Origin: Defluviibacillus sp043739385
GTDB taxonomy: Bacteria > Pseudomonadota > Gammaproteobacteria > Burkholderiales > Burkholderiaceae_C
Assembly (NCBI GenBank): GCA_043739385.1
Contig: JAYUED010000055.1
Coordinates: forward strand, 1 to 52,682
DNA: 52,682 nt
Direction: 5' to 3'
Shown: one piece after another, positions 1 to 8,272 of the stretch
How the letters are laid out: the number at the start of each line of letters is the position of its first letter
How positions within the stretch are numbered: the first letter of the stretch is position 1
The notes under the pieces: generated by a model
The model's database searches: none
What the model was told of the DNA's origin: nothing
The model's input: the letters and a program-made list of their open reading frames with translations, nothing else
Made by a program: the position numbers and the translations under genes

Positions 1-2
1 TG

Positions 3-620
3 GACGCCAACCCCGATGTGACCTCCAAGCCAGCGCTCTTCAAGAAATCCTGGGCTGAGGACTACCCCGGCATGGTCGAATACCGCCCACAATACAAAGC
101 CGTGGCGGTGGACGTCAAAACCAACACGGTGAAATTCGAGGTGCAAGATGACGTGAAAGCTACCGTGCTGAACGTGCTGCCCAGCATGAGTGCCGGGCGC
201 ATTGCCATGCAGTCGGGTCTGGCCAACGCCAATGCACGATGGTGCAACGTGCATTTCCAAACCTTCGAGTCTACGGTGGCCAAAGATGTGCATGTGATCG
301 GCGACGCCATCCAACCCGCCTCTGCCATGCCAAAGTCTGGCCACATGGCAAACAACCAAGCCAAAGTCACCGCCGCCGCCGTAGTAGCCCAATTGTTAGG
401 CCTAGAGGTAGATGCAAACCCGCTGCTGATGAACGCCTGCTACAGCTACATCAGCGACAACCGGGTGGTGCATGTGGCGTCCGTCCATGCCTATGTCGCA
501 GCGGAGAAAACTTACAAAGTGATAGCAGGTACAGCAGGTGTATCCGATGCTGCGAGTGAATTAGAGGGTGTTTATGCGTGGGACTGGGCCCAGAACATTT
601 GGGCGGACAGCTTGGGGTGA
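3..620 (+). CDS. fccB: Flavocytochrome c sulfide dehydrogenase, flavoprotein subunit (3' part only)
   Basis: The reading frame is open from the left edge, so this is the C-terminal ~205 residues of a larger protein; the ATG at 18 is internal. The segments VIGDAIQPASAMPKSGHMAN and CYSYISDNRVVHVASVHAY resemble the FAD-binding and C-terminal domains of the FccB/SoxF family. These are periplasmic FAD proteins that oxidise sulfide and pass electrons to a cytochrome c partner. The cytochrome subunit gene, normally adjacent, would lie outside the window. A distant relative within the same flavoprotein superfamily cannot be excluded from the fragment alone. Confidence 0.85.
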   Translation, partial: DANPDVTSKPALFKKSWAEDYPGMVEYRPQYKAVAVDVKTNTVKFEVQDDVKATVLNVLPSMSAGRIAMQSGLANANARWCNVHFQTFESTVAKDVHVIGDAIQPASAMPKSGHMANNQAKVTAAAVVAQLLGLEVDANPLLMNACYSYISDNRVVHVASVHAYVAAEKTYKVIAGTAGVSDAASELEGVYAWDWAQNIWADSLG

Positions 621-717
621 CGCCTGGAAGCCTGGAATCTACCGCTCAAACCTCGTCAACCAAATATACGCCCAATAGCCCATGCCGACATGGCCCCAAA
701 TGCAGCAAAATAGCCCT

Positions 718-2115
718 ATGAACACCCCAGTCCCTGAAACTTGCTATGCCCAACGTCGCGCCCACCTTGCCGCCCAACTCGGCAAAGACGGTATCGCCAT
801 CATTCCCACCGCCCCTGAGCGTCAGCGCAACCGCGACAGCGATTTTTTGTACCGGCACGACAGCTATTTCTACTACCTGACCGGCTTTATCGAACCTAGC
901 GCGGTGTTGATCGTTGCCAGCGATGGCCGTTCAACCGTGTTCTGCCAGCCCAAAGACCTGGAACGTGAAATCTGGGATGGAATCCGCCTTGGCCCCGATG
1001 CAGCGCCTGCTGCGCTTGCGGTTAATGCTGCATATTCCATAGCAGAACTAGACACCCAAGTACCTAAACTGTTGGAAAACAAAGCTAACGTCTGGTACCC
1101 CTTCGCCACCCACCAAGGCCTGGAGGGACAAATTGAAAGCTGGTTGACCAAGGTGCGTGCCCGCGTGCGCTACGGTGCGCTTTGCCCCGAAGTCCAGCGC
1201 GACCTGTGCGGCGTGCTGGACGAAATGCGCCTCGTCAAAGACGACCAAGAGCAAGCCACCATGCGCCGCGCCGCGCAAATCAGCGCTGGCGCCCACATCC
1301 GCGCTATGCAGCGCTGCGCCCGCATGTTGCGTGCTGGCGAAGACGTGCGTGAATACCACCTGGATGCCGAGCTACTTCACGAGTTCCGTCAACATGGCTC
1401 GCAGTACCCCGCCTACGGCTCCATCGTCGCCGCAGGAGCCAACGCCTGCGTGCTGCACTACCGCGCCGACGCCGCGCCCATCCGCAATGGCGAACTGGTG
1501 TTGATTGATGCCGGTTGCGAGCTGGACGGTTACGCCAGCGACATCACCCGCACCTTCCCCGCCAACGGTAAATTCACTGGCCCCCAGCGCGCGCTGTACG
1601 ACCTGGTTCACGCCAGCCAGGACGCCGCCGTTGCCGCCACGTTCGCCGGAGCCCGCTTCACTGACCCGCACGAAGCGACGGTAGCGGTGCTCGCGCAAGG
1701 CCTGCTGGACGTGGGCTTGCTGGACGCGAATGTGGTTGGTAACGCTCAGGATGTGATCGACAAGCGGGCTTATTTTCAGTTTTACATGCACCGTACAGGC
1801 CACTGGTTGGGCATGGATGTGCACGACTGCGGCGGCTACAACGAACCGAGTGAAGTGGGCAACGCCACTGAACGCCGCGACCCCTTAAGCAACGAACTCA
1901 TCCAAAGCCGCCCCAGCCGCATCCTGCGCGCCGGAATGGTGCTGACGATCGAACCTGGCCTGTACGTGCGACCATCACCGGGCGTGCCCGAGAAGTTCCA
2001 CAACATCGGCATTCGGATCGAGGACGACGCCATCGTGACAGCAAAAGGCTGTGAATTGATTAGCCGAGGTGTGCCAGTAGCTGCGGGGGAGATTGAGGCA
2101 TTGATGCGTGGGTGA
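718..2115 (+). CDS. pepP: Xaa-Pro aminopeptidase (aminopeptidase P)
   Basis: This is a cytoplasmic dimetal exopeptidase that removes N-terminal residues preceding proline. An N-terminal AMP_N domain occupies about residues 1-140 and the pita-bread M24 domain the rest. All metal-ligand motifs are visible: IDAGCELDGYASDITRTFP (Asp ~263 and ~274), HRTGHWLGMDVHD (His ~362), TIEPGLYV (Glu ~411) and GIRIEDD (Glu ~434). I chose the ATG at 718, which gives 465 aa (E. coli PepP is about 440). The in-frame ATG at 682 would add 12 residues that do not resemble the family. In many proteobacteria pepP precedes ubiH, but here a MOSC gene follows. Confidence 0.93.
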   Translation: MNTPVPETCYAQRRAHLAAQLGKDGIAIIPTAPERQRNRDSDFLYRHDSYFYYLTGFIEPSAVLIVASDGRSTVFCQPKDLEREIWDGIRLGPDAAPAALAVNAAYSIAELDTQVPKLLENKANVWYPFATHQGLEGQIESWLTKVRARVRYGALCPEVQRDLCGVLDEMRLVKDDQEQATMRRAAQISAGAHIRAMQRCARMLRAGEDVREYHLDAELLHEFRQHGSQYPAYGSIVAAGANACVLHYRADAAPIRNGELVLIDAGCELDGYASDITRTFPANGKFTGPQRALYDLVHASQDAAVAATFAGARFTDPHEATVAVLAQGLLDVGLLDANVVGNAQDVIDKRAYFQFYMHRTGHWLGMDVHDCGGYNEPSEVGNATERRDPLSNELIQSRPSRILRAGMVLTIEPGLYVRPSPGVPEKFHNIGIRIEDDAIVTAKGCELISRGVPVAAGEIEALMRG

Positions 2116-2222
2116 AGTGCATCAATGAGGGCGGGATCTTCACTACAAGTGATATCCGTCAAATACCCACGCTAACCCAATTTGACTGAAAATAGTTCCT
2201 AACGTTTTTCTGAAAATGCCCC

Positions 2223-2810
2223 ATGCACGCCAACCCTATCGTCTTGCACGTCAACACCGGCATTGCCCGCCCTTTGCTCGCCAGTGGCCGGCGCATCTTG
2301 TCGGGTATCGGTAAACTGGCAGTTGCAGGCCCGTTGGCTGTCAACCGCATGGGCATTGCTGGGGACGAACAGGCTGACCTCAGTGTGCATGGCGGCTTGA
2401 GTAAGGCGGTTTATGCCTACCCGAGTGAGCACTACGCCTTCTGGCAAGCACGCCGCCTTGCGCTGGGCATCAGTCTTTTCGATGAAGCACTGCCACCTGG
2501 CTTCCTGGGCGAAAACCTCACGCTTGCGGGCTTGCTAGAGCAGGACGTGTGGATTGGCGACACGCTGCACTTCCCCGACTGCGTGCTGCGGGTAACAGAG
2601 CCGCGACAACCTTGCTTCAAATTCAACGCCGTTATGGGCTACGACCAGGCTTCGAAGGATATGGTGCACCAAGGATGCTGCGGATTTTATCTGGCTGTGG
2701 ACGTGTCGGGGACCTTGGAAGCTGGGCAAGGATTTAGGCTAGAACCGGGGAAGCGAGGATTGGGCGTGCCTGAGGCGTTTTCGGCAAAACGACTCAAGCA
2801 CCTGCGCTGA
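2223..2810 (+). CDS. MOSC domain-containing protein (YiiM-like)
   Basis: A 195-aa soluble protein with the MOSC fold: an N-terminal strand set VLHVNTGIARPLL, the central GDEQADLSVHGGLSKAVYAY stretch, and the conserved cysteine in TEPRQPCFKFN near residue 130. MOSC proteins related to E. coli YiiM detoxify N-hydroxylated bases or carry molybdenum cofactor sulfur; which of these applies here is unknown. It lies 107 bp after pepP on the same strand and converges on the phytase-like gene. The start is the first ATG and the length fits YiiM-like proteins. Confidence 0.88.
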   Translation: MHANPIVLHVNTGIARPLLASGRRILSGIGKLAVAGPLAVNRMGIAGDEQADLSVHGGLSKAVYAYPSEHYAFWQARRLALGISLFDEALPPGFLGENLTLAGLLEQDVWIGDTLHFPDCVLRVTEPRQPCFKFNAVMGYDQASKDMVHQGCCGFYLAVDVSGTLEAGQGFRLEPGKRGLGVPEAFSAKRLKHLR

Positions 2811-2885
2811 TTTTGATCTACTTGGCGACTTGCAGTCTACCCAGACAAACCGATTCAACGCAGGTAAGTTTCAGACTTACTTGGC

Positions 2886-4271
2886 TTACTTGGCCTTCAG
2901 GAAAGCTTCCACTTCAAGCAGCACCAACTCATTGTCGTCAGCCTTGTTGGGTTCACGGCTGCTGGAGAATGGCAGGTTGTTGTCGTTCCCGACCACGATA
3001 TGTTTGTCGTCCACGACATCCACGTTTTCGATGGTGAAAAACGGGAAAGTCAGCACACCATTGTTCAACGGCTTGCGGGCCAGCTTGTGCGGATCAGCAA
3101 TAGCCATCAGGTCGATGTAGCCGATCTTTCGCACCAGTCCACCGACGTTGGCGTCGGTCATCTCGATTTTGTAGACGCGTTTGAATTTGGCCAGATCATG
3201 AAAGCAGTCGTCGCGCTTTTGGCCTTCGGGGCAGGCTTTGTCGGCCGTACCTTCACCGTTATCACGCTCGATGATGAGGCCCGTGCTGGCATCCACCATG
3301 TTGAAATCCCCAATGGCATGGGTAGCGCCTTCCAGCGGGTACTTCCAATGGCGGCCCGTCCATTTTTCGCTCTTCACGTCAAATTCCAACACGCGCAGGT
3401 ATGGCTTGCCATCATGGGACTCATAGGTTTTGGTACTGGCATCCCACAGCGCGCCCTCTAGCAAGGCATACAGCTTGGTTCCGTCTTTAGACGCTGCCAT
3501 GCCCTCAAAACCTTTGGAACGGCGCACCTGGAAGGTCACCGTGCCGTCCGGCGCACCAGGTGTGGTGATGGCAGGATGGTCAGGCGAACGCACGACTTTG
3601 CCATCAACCAAGGTTTCAAACACGGCCTGCACCTTGCCACTCATATCGGCTTTGATGAGGAACGGACCAAACTCGTCGCCGAACCATATGGAACCGCCTG
3701 CAAACTGGAAGCTTTCGGTGTCAAAGTCTGACCCAGTGAGGTAGCGTTGCGCAGTGCCTTCGTGCACGATACGGAAGGGGACTTTTTTGTCCGGATCATG
3801 TAAAAAAATGGTGGCGATGCGCTGAAAACTACCCACTTTGAAGTCCACGTTGTAGTGGTTCAGGTACAGCATGCTGTCAGGTGAATTGGCCTTGGCACCA
3901 AAGCCGTTGTCAGTCAGTATCCAAAAGCTGCCATCAGCCATTTTTTTGATACCTGAATGGCCTTGGGCCGGCTGGCCTTTGAAGGGCAGCAGTACGCCTG
4001 TGGGACGCCCAGCGGACGTACCTTCAACCGACATCAGGGTCTCCACCCGCACACCCGTGGTGAACTTTCCGCTGACCTGCAAATCTGCGGGTACGTCGTT
4101 AGGTATGGCAAGGAACGACTGGGCCGGCATCACGGCGTGCCCCGACAAGGTGGCTGGAAAAGCATTTTGAGCCAAGACTGTGCGGCCCGATACAGCCAGG
4201 GCCAGCAGTGCCAGAGCCGTCAAAGAGAATATACGAAGGGTACGGAGGGGACGCGCGCGGCGTGCAGACAT
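2886..4271 (-). CDS. Secreted esterase-like activity of phytase family protein
   Basis: A 461-aa protein beginning with a clear Sec signal peptide (Arg-rich start, then a hydrophobic run ending AVSGRTVLAQ), so it is exported, probably to the periplasm. The body shows the phytase-like beta-propeller pattern (Pfam Phytase-like, PF13449), for example KKMADGSFWILTDNGFGAK, GFEGMAASKDGTKLYALLEG and a terminal ENVDVVDDKHIVVGNDNNLP. Family members have been linked to phosphate-ester or other ester hydrolysis, but most are untested, so the substrate is unknown. It stands alone, convergent with the MOSC gene, and lies 93 bp downstream of the broken GGDEF/EAL gene on the same strand. Confidence 0.85.
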   Translation of the reverse strand: MSARRARPLRTLRIFSLTALALLALAVSGRTVLAQNAFPATLSGHAVMPAQSFLAIPNDVPADLQVSGKFTTGVRVETLMSVEGTSAGRPTGVLLPFKGQPAQGHSGIKKMADGSFWILTDNGFGAKANSPDSMLYLNHYNVDFKVGSFQRIATIFLHDPDKKVPFRIVHEGTAQRYLTGSDFDTESFQFAGGSIWFGDEFGPFLIKADMSGKVQAVFETLVDGKVVRSPDHPAITTPGAPDGTVTFQVRRSKGFEGMAASKDGTKLYALLEGALWDASTKTYESHDGKPYLRVLEFDVKSEKWTGRHWKYPLEGATHAIGDFNMVDASTGLIIERDNGEGTADKACPEGQKRDDCFHDLAKFKRVYKIEMTDANVGGLVRKIGYIDLMAIADPHKLARKPLNNGVLTFPFFTIENVDVVDDKHIVVGNDNNLPFSSSREPNKADDNELVLLEVEAFLKAK

Positions 4272-4364
4272 GGTGTCAACCTTGTAAAACGAACAAGGTT
4301 TGAACTGTGGGCAAGGAATGTGACAGCGCGATGGCAGCGCCGCGTAGTTCGGTGTTTTAGCATG

Positions 4365-5612
4365 TCAACTGTTGCCTTTGTCGCGCAAAAAAATGTCGGC
4401 ATCCACCACCGACAGAGGCTTAGCGATCAAATAGCCCTGAATTTCCTCACAGCCGTGCGCGATCAGCAGCGTAAGTTGTGCTTCGTTCTCCACCCCTTCT
4501 GCAACGATGGTGAGGCCTAGACTGTGACCGAGCGAGATGATGGCGCGAGGGAAGGCCATGCCATCGGCACTCAGTTCGCATTCCATAACGAACGAACGGT
4601 CAATTTTGAGGATGTCCAGCGGAAAGCGCTTCAAGTAGGACAGCGACGAGTACCCCGTGCCGAAGTCGTCAATGGCGATACGCGTGCCCAGCGCTTTGAG
4701 CTCGCCAAGCACGATCGCCGTACGCTCAATGTCACCCATCAACAAGCTTTCGGTAATTTCCAGCTCCAGCTGCGTGGCGGGTAGGCCAGTTTCCTGTAGA
4801 ACCGAGGCAATGTAAGACGTGAGATCGGCTTCGCGAAACAGGCGGGGTGACAGGTTAACTGCCATTTTGAGCGGGCCAAAGCCACGCGCAGCCCAACTGG
4901 CAGCCTCGGTGCAAGCAGCGCGTAACACAAAATCCGTAATGGGTAGGATCAGTCCCGTTTCTTCCGCCAGCGGAATGAACTTAACAGGGGAAACAATGCC
5001 AAATTCAGGGCTATTCCAACGCGCCAGTGCCTCAAAGCCACAAAGCTCGCCTTGCGGCCCAACTTTGGGCTGGTAGACCACAAACAGTTCGCCTAACGCC
5101 AGCCCCCGGCGCAAAGCAGACTCTAGCGCCAGCCGCTCATGGGCAGCGGAATTAAGGGCTTTCGTGTAAAACTGAAAGTGGCCCTTGTCTTGGATCTTGG
5201 CATGGTGCATGGCGGAATCGGCATGCCGCAGCAGGATTTCAAGGTCTCTGGCGTCATCTGGGCAGACGCTGATTCCTATGCTGCATGCTAGTTGCAGGTC
5301 ATGGCCGTCCAGCTGCAACGGCTCGCCGATCGTGTCTTGCACACGTTTAAAAGCCAGCGCCAAGTCGCTCAACTTGGCGTGCTCGCACAGAATCAGCACA
5401 AACTCATCGCCGCCGTAGTGGGCCACGGTGTCAGCACCACGCAGGCAGCGGCGCAGGCGGTTGGCCATCTCGATCAACAACCGATCCCCTACCGCATGAC
5501 CCAGACTGTCGTTGACGAGCTTGAAGTTGTCCAAATCAACAAAAGCCACGGCGACTTGGCCGCCGGTGCGCTGGGTTTGCCGCACGGCTTGGCTGAAGCG
5601 GTCTTGTAGCAA
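4365..5612 (-). CDS. GGDEF-EAL domain fragment (C-terminal part of a frameshifted PAS-PAS-GGDEF-EAL protein)
   Basis: This is the catalytic half of a c-di-GMP turnover protein, 415 aa from the first ATG in frame. The cyclase motif GGDEF (residues 67-71) is intact and preceded by a canonical RxxD inhibitory site (R58-D61). The EAL domain carries GFEALARW (EAL at 194-196) and DDFGTGYSSLSYLKRFPLD. Both activities therefore look possible. The frame stays open upstream past this ATG through LEYQASHDTLTGLPNR, the normal start of a GGDEF domain, up to a frameshift near 5664-5668 that separates it from the PAS part. If produced alone from 5612 it would lack the first helix of the GGDEF domain and its sensor. 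Confidence 0.9.
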   Translation of the reverse strand: MLQDRFSQAVRQTQRTGGQVAVAFVDLDNFKLVNDSLGHAVGDRLLIEMANRLRRCLRGADTVAHYGGDEFVLILCEHAKLSDLALAFKRVQDTIGEPLQLDGHDLQLACSIGISVCPDDARDLEILLRHADSAMHHAKIQDKGHFQFYTKALNSAAHERLALESALRRGLALGELFVVYQPKVGPQGELCGFEALARWNSPEFGIVSPVKFIPLAEETGLILPITDFVLRAACTEAASWAARGFGPLKMAVNLSPRLFREADLTSYIASVLQETGLPATQLELEITESLLMGDIERTAIVLGELKALGTRIAIDDFGTGYSSLSYLKRFPLDILKIDRSFVMECELSADGMAFPRAIISLGHSLGLTIVAEGVENEAQLTLLIAHGCEEIQGYLIAKPLSVVDADIFLRDKGNS

Positions 5613-5632
5613 AGTGCGGTTTGGCAGACCCG

Positions 5633-6550
5633 TCAGGGTATCGTGGCTGGCTTGGTATTCAAGCTGAGTTCGTGCTGACGGCGCTCGGTAATGTCCTCCA
5701 CGGTGCCAGCGTAGTACAGCAAGTTACCGTCAGCACTGCGCACGGAATGGGCGTTTTCGACAATCCAGATGAGGCGGCCATCGCGACAAAACACCTCGGA
5801 CTCAAAATCGGTGACCTGGCCTTGGCGCTCCATCAACTGTTTGAAATCTTCGCGTCGATGCGCATCCACGTACAGCCGCGTGGCAATGTCCTGTATTCCT
5901 GCAATCATTGCGACGGGTGTGGCGTAGCCAAATAGCAGCGCCAAGGCGCTATTTGCGGCGAGGTAGCGGCCGTCGGCATCAGTCTGGAACATACCGATGA
6001 CGGAGTTCTCGAAAATACTGCGGTAGCGTAATTCGGTATCAGCAAGATCATGCTGACGGTGAACTTGGTCGCTCACATCCTGGATAAACCCTTCAATGAC
6101 GAACTGGTCGTGCTCATCCACCACAGCAATGCCGCGCTCTTGGACGAATTTCTCAGTGCCGTCTTTGCAGCGAATGCGGTAGGGCACGCTGTAGCGCACA
6201 CCATTTTGGGCGGCCGCGAGAATTTCGCGGCGCACTGCTGGACGGTCTTGAGGGTGGGTCAACGACTCGTAAGAAATCAGACGGTTATTTTGCAACTCGC
6301 TCGGCTGGTAGCCGGTCAAATCTTGACAGCCCACGCTGACAAAGAGCATCGTCCAGTCGGCATCAATCGCGCAGCGAAAAACCATAACTTCCAGGTTATG
6401 CAGCAAGACTTCAAGCACGCGCTGGCTGTCAATTTCACGCCAAGCTTGCGGTAACGCTAAGCGGCGTAAAGAAATGCGTTCGCGTTCATCGCGTTCTGAG
6501 CTGGGGTCCATCCAAGTTCCTTGGGCTTCGCTGGGACCGGTAGGTGCCAT
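5633..6550 (-). CDS. PAS-PAS sensor fragment (N-terminal part of a frameshifted PAS-PAS-GGDEF-EAL protein)
   Basis: 305 aa from an ATG. Two PAS/PAC units are visible: residues ~50-165 (ending VIEGFIQDVSDQVHRQHD) and ~170-290 (RYRSIFENSVIGMFQTDADG through YYAGTVEDITERRQHEL). The terminal EDITERRQHEL is the usual linker into a GGDEF domain. After it the frame runs into an unrelated tail, SLNTKPATIP, and stops, while the correct continuation sits in another frame. There is no signal peptide or membrane segment, so the sensor would be cytosolic. It lies 57 bp downstream of the FAD oxidoreductase gene on the same strand and may share its transcript. Confidence 0.88.
   Translation of the reverse strand: MAPTGPSEAQGTWMDPSSERDERERISLRRLALPQAWREIDSQRVLEVLLHNLEVMVFRCAIDADWTMLFVSVGCQDLTGYQPSELQNNRLISYESLTHPQDRPAVRREILAAAQNGVRYSVPYRIRCKDGTEKFVQERGIAVVDEHDQFVIEGFIQDVSDQVHRQHDLADTELRYRSIFENSVIGMFQTDADGRYLAANSALALLFGYATPVAMIAGIQDIATRLYVDAHRREDFKQLMERQGQVTDFESEVFCRDGRLIWIVENAHSVRSADGNLLYYAGTVEDITERRQHELSLNTKPATIP
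5664..5668 (-). other. Frameshift site joining PAS and GGDEF reading frames
   Basis: On the minus strand the sequence reads cacgaactcagcttgaa. Adding one G after act gives CAC GAA CTG CAG CTT GAA, translating as HELQLEYQASHDTLTGLPNR, which is the standard PAC-GGDEF junction. A single-base deletion explains the break. I see no slippery heptamer, so programmed frameshifting is unlikely. A sequencing or assembly error is equally possible. Confidence 0.8.
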
Positions 6551-6607
6551 GTTGGCTAAAACAGGAGGCTACTGCAAAGTGCATATCCTTAAACATTACC
6601 GGTTTGT

Positions 6608-8272
6608 TCACGTCACTGCACAACCTGCACGGTGGCCGTGCGTGAAAGCTTCCTCAAAGATGGAATAGCCCGACAAATCGCTGTGAGCAAAGTGCAAGCG
6701 CTGGGGCACAACAGATTTTGTCGCGGACTTTCCTATTGCAGTCAGTGTAGCCAGTGCAGCACTACTGCGCACCCCTGGCAGCGGTACTGCCATGGCGTGG
6801 CCGTACCTCACGACGTCGATGCGGGTAGCAAGGTTTGCCATGTCGGGGTGGGGTACCGACAACTCGGCCAACACGGTATCGCGCCAGTGTGTCCAAGGCA
6901 GGTCAAACAGAGCTTGGCGCTGGGCAGGGTCAATGCCAAAAGCGCGGTAATGCGTCAGTACGGTAGGTCCAGGCAGGGGATTAAGCGACTGGTGGCGAGC
7001 ATCGACATAACCCAATCCAGTAACTTGACCCGCTGCGGAAGGGTAAATCACGTTGTCCCAGCTTGGCGGTGCGCCAAGACGGTCTTGCAGCGGAGCACTC
7101 AGGTGCACATTGGCAACCAACCAGGAGGCATAGCGCAATTGCGAAGCGGCCTGTAATAGCGCTTGCGGTGGACTGCGCACTACACGGGCAGCGATAACCA
7201 AGGGCAAAGCGACGATGCAGCGTTCAGCCAGCCAGCGTTCAGTCGTTTGGGTCGTAGTGTTGAAGGCATCAACCTCGACGCCATGGCGAGTAGTTTCTAT
7301 ACGGGTAATGAGCTGGCCAGTGTGCAACCGCTCACCCAAGGGCGCTGCAAGTCGCTGTGTCAGCCAGGCGTTACCTTCGGGCCATGTCAATACGCCTTGA
7401 TCACGATCGGCAAAGTCGCTGCCCCCGATACTGCCTGCGCTCTCTCCGCCCTCGCCCGCTTGCGGCGCACGAAAACCATGTCGGCTTGCAAAGTAGTGCA
7501 GACCCGCCCAGGCCGATACGGTGGCACTGCCCGCGCCGTAATCGTCTCGGCAGCAGTAGTCCAGGTACCAGCGCAAGTGCGGATCGCTCAGACCTTGTTG
7601 GTTTAGCCAGACATCAAAAGTTATAGCATCTAGTGCACGTTGGATTTGCACAAACGGTGCTTTTGATGTGGGAATAGTGAACAGAGCCGTTTTGCGAACC
7701 CGCGCTACAGCCTGCTCGAAAGCCCGGTACTGTGCCAACGTCTCACGGCCCACGCCGTCTACCGGGAGCAGGCCTGATTGCCAGCGCCCGTTGAAGTACA
7801 CCCGCTCTTGCGGGCTGTGGCACAGGTGGCGTTCGCCCACCCCATTGAGATGCCAACGACCGGCGGTACGCTGGGCCAGTCCGAGCTCGGTCAGCAGGTC
7901 TTGCACCTCGGACGCCTCATCGCTGGGCACAGGCAGGTAGTGGGCGCCCAGTGGGCAGGGAATGCCGTTGACGCTACCGCCTCGGCTGTTGCCGCCCGCG
8001 CTGTCTTCCAGCTCCAGAAGCGCGAAATCGTCAATGCCACGCTGACGCAGGGCACGGGCGGCCGCCAAACCGGCGACGCCACCAGCAGCAATCAGCACGC
8101 GGGTGCGACGGGCAGCGACGGACGGGGCAGGCCAGTTCGCAGTATCCCGCAGCAGGTGGCCCCGGGCGTAGTTAATACCGATAAAGCCACCTTGAATATG
8201 CGACATATCCGGCTGCGGTGAACATGCCAGCAGCGGCAATGTGGCCGTTGCCAAAAAGTGACGGCGCCTCAC
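6608..8272 (-). CDS. FAD-dependent amine oxidase-like oxidoreductase with lipoprotein-type signal
   Basis: About 554 aa from the GTG at 8272, which overlaps the stop of the upstream spermidine synthase-like gene (GTGA). An earlier GTG at 8290 would put extra residues before the signal. The N-terminus, RRRHFLATATLPLLACS, combines a twin-arginine-like start with a lipobox ending in Cys, so an exported lipoprotein is likely. A Rossmann FAD site follows (VLIAAGGVAGLAAARAL), then a flavin amine oxidase layout including GGNSRGG. The first glycine of the GxGxxG signature is alanine. Because of its partner gene, oxidation of a polyamine or related amine is a reasonable guess, not a demonstrated role. 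Confidence 0.82.
   Translation of the reverse strand: MRRRHFLATATLPLLACSPQPDMSHIQGGFIGINYARGHLLRDTANWPAPSVAARRTRVLIAAGGVAGLAAARALRQRGIDDFALLELEDSAGGNSRGGSVNGIPCPLGAHYLPVPSDEASEVQDLLTELGLAQRTAGRWHLNGVGERHLCHSPQERVYFNGRWQSGLLPVDGVGRETLAQYRAFEQAVARVRKTALFTIPTSKAPFVQIQRALDAITFDVWLNQQGLSDPHLRWYLDYCCRDDYGAGSATVSAWAGLHYFASRHGFRAPQAGEGGESAGSIGGSDFADRDQGVLTWPEGNAWLTQRLAAPLGERLHTGQLITRIETTRHGVEVDAFNTTTQTTERWLAERCIVALPLVIAARVVRSPPQALLQAASQLRYASWLVANVHLSAPLQDRLGAPPSWDNVIYPSAAGQVTGLGYVDARHQSLNPLPGPTVLTHYRAFGIDPAQRQALFDLPWTHWRDTVLAELSVPHPDMANLATRIDVVRYGHAMAVPLPGVRSSAALATLTAIGKSATKSVVPQRLHFAHSDLSGYSIFEEAFTHGHRAGCAVT

Noticed and set aside
1048..1824. Long minus-strand frames inside pepP and similar antisense frames elsewhere
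   Set aside because: They are shadows of strongly supported genes, with repetitive low-complexity translations and no family features.
5633..5700. Programmed ribosomal frameshift between the PAS and GGDEF parts
   Set aside because: No slippery heptamer or downstream structure is apparent, and a simple one-base deletion explains the data.
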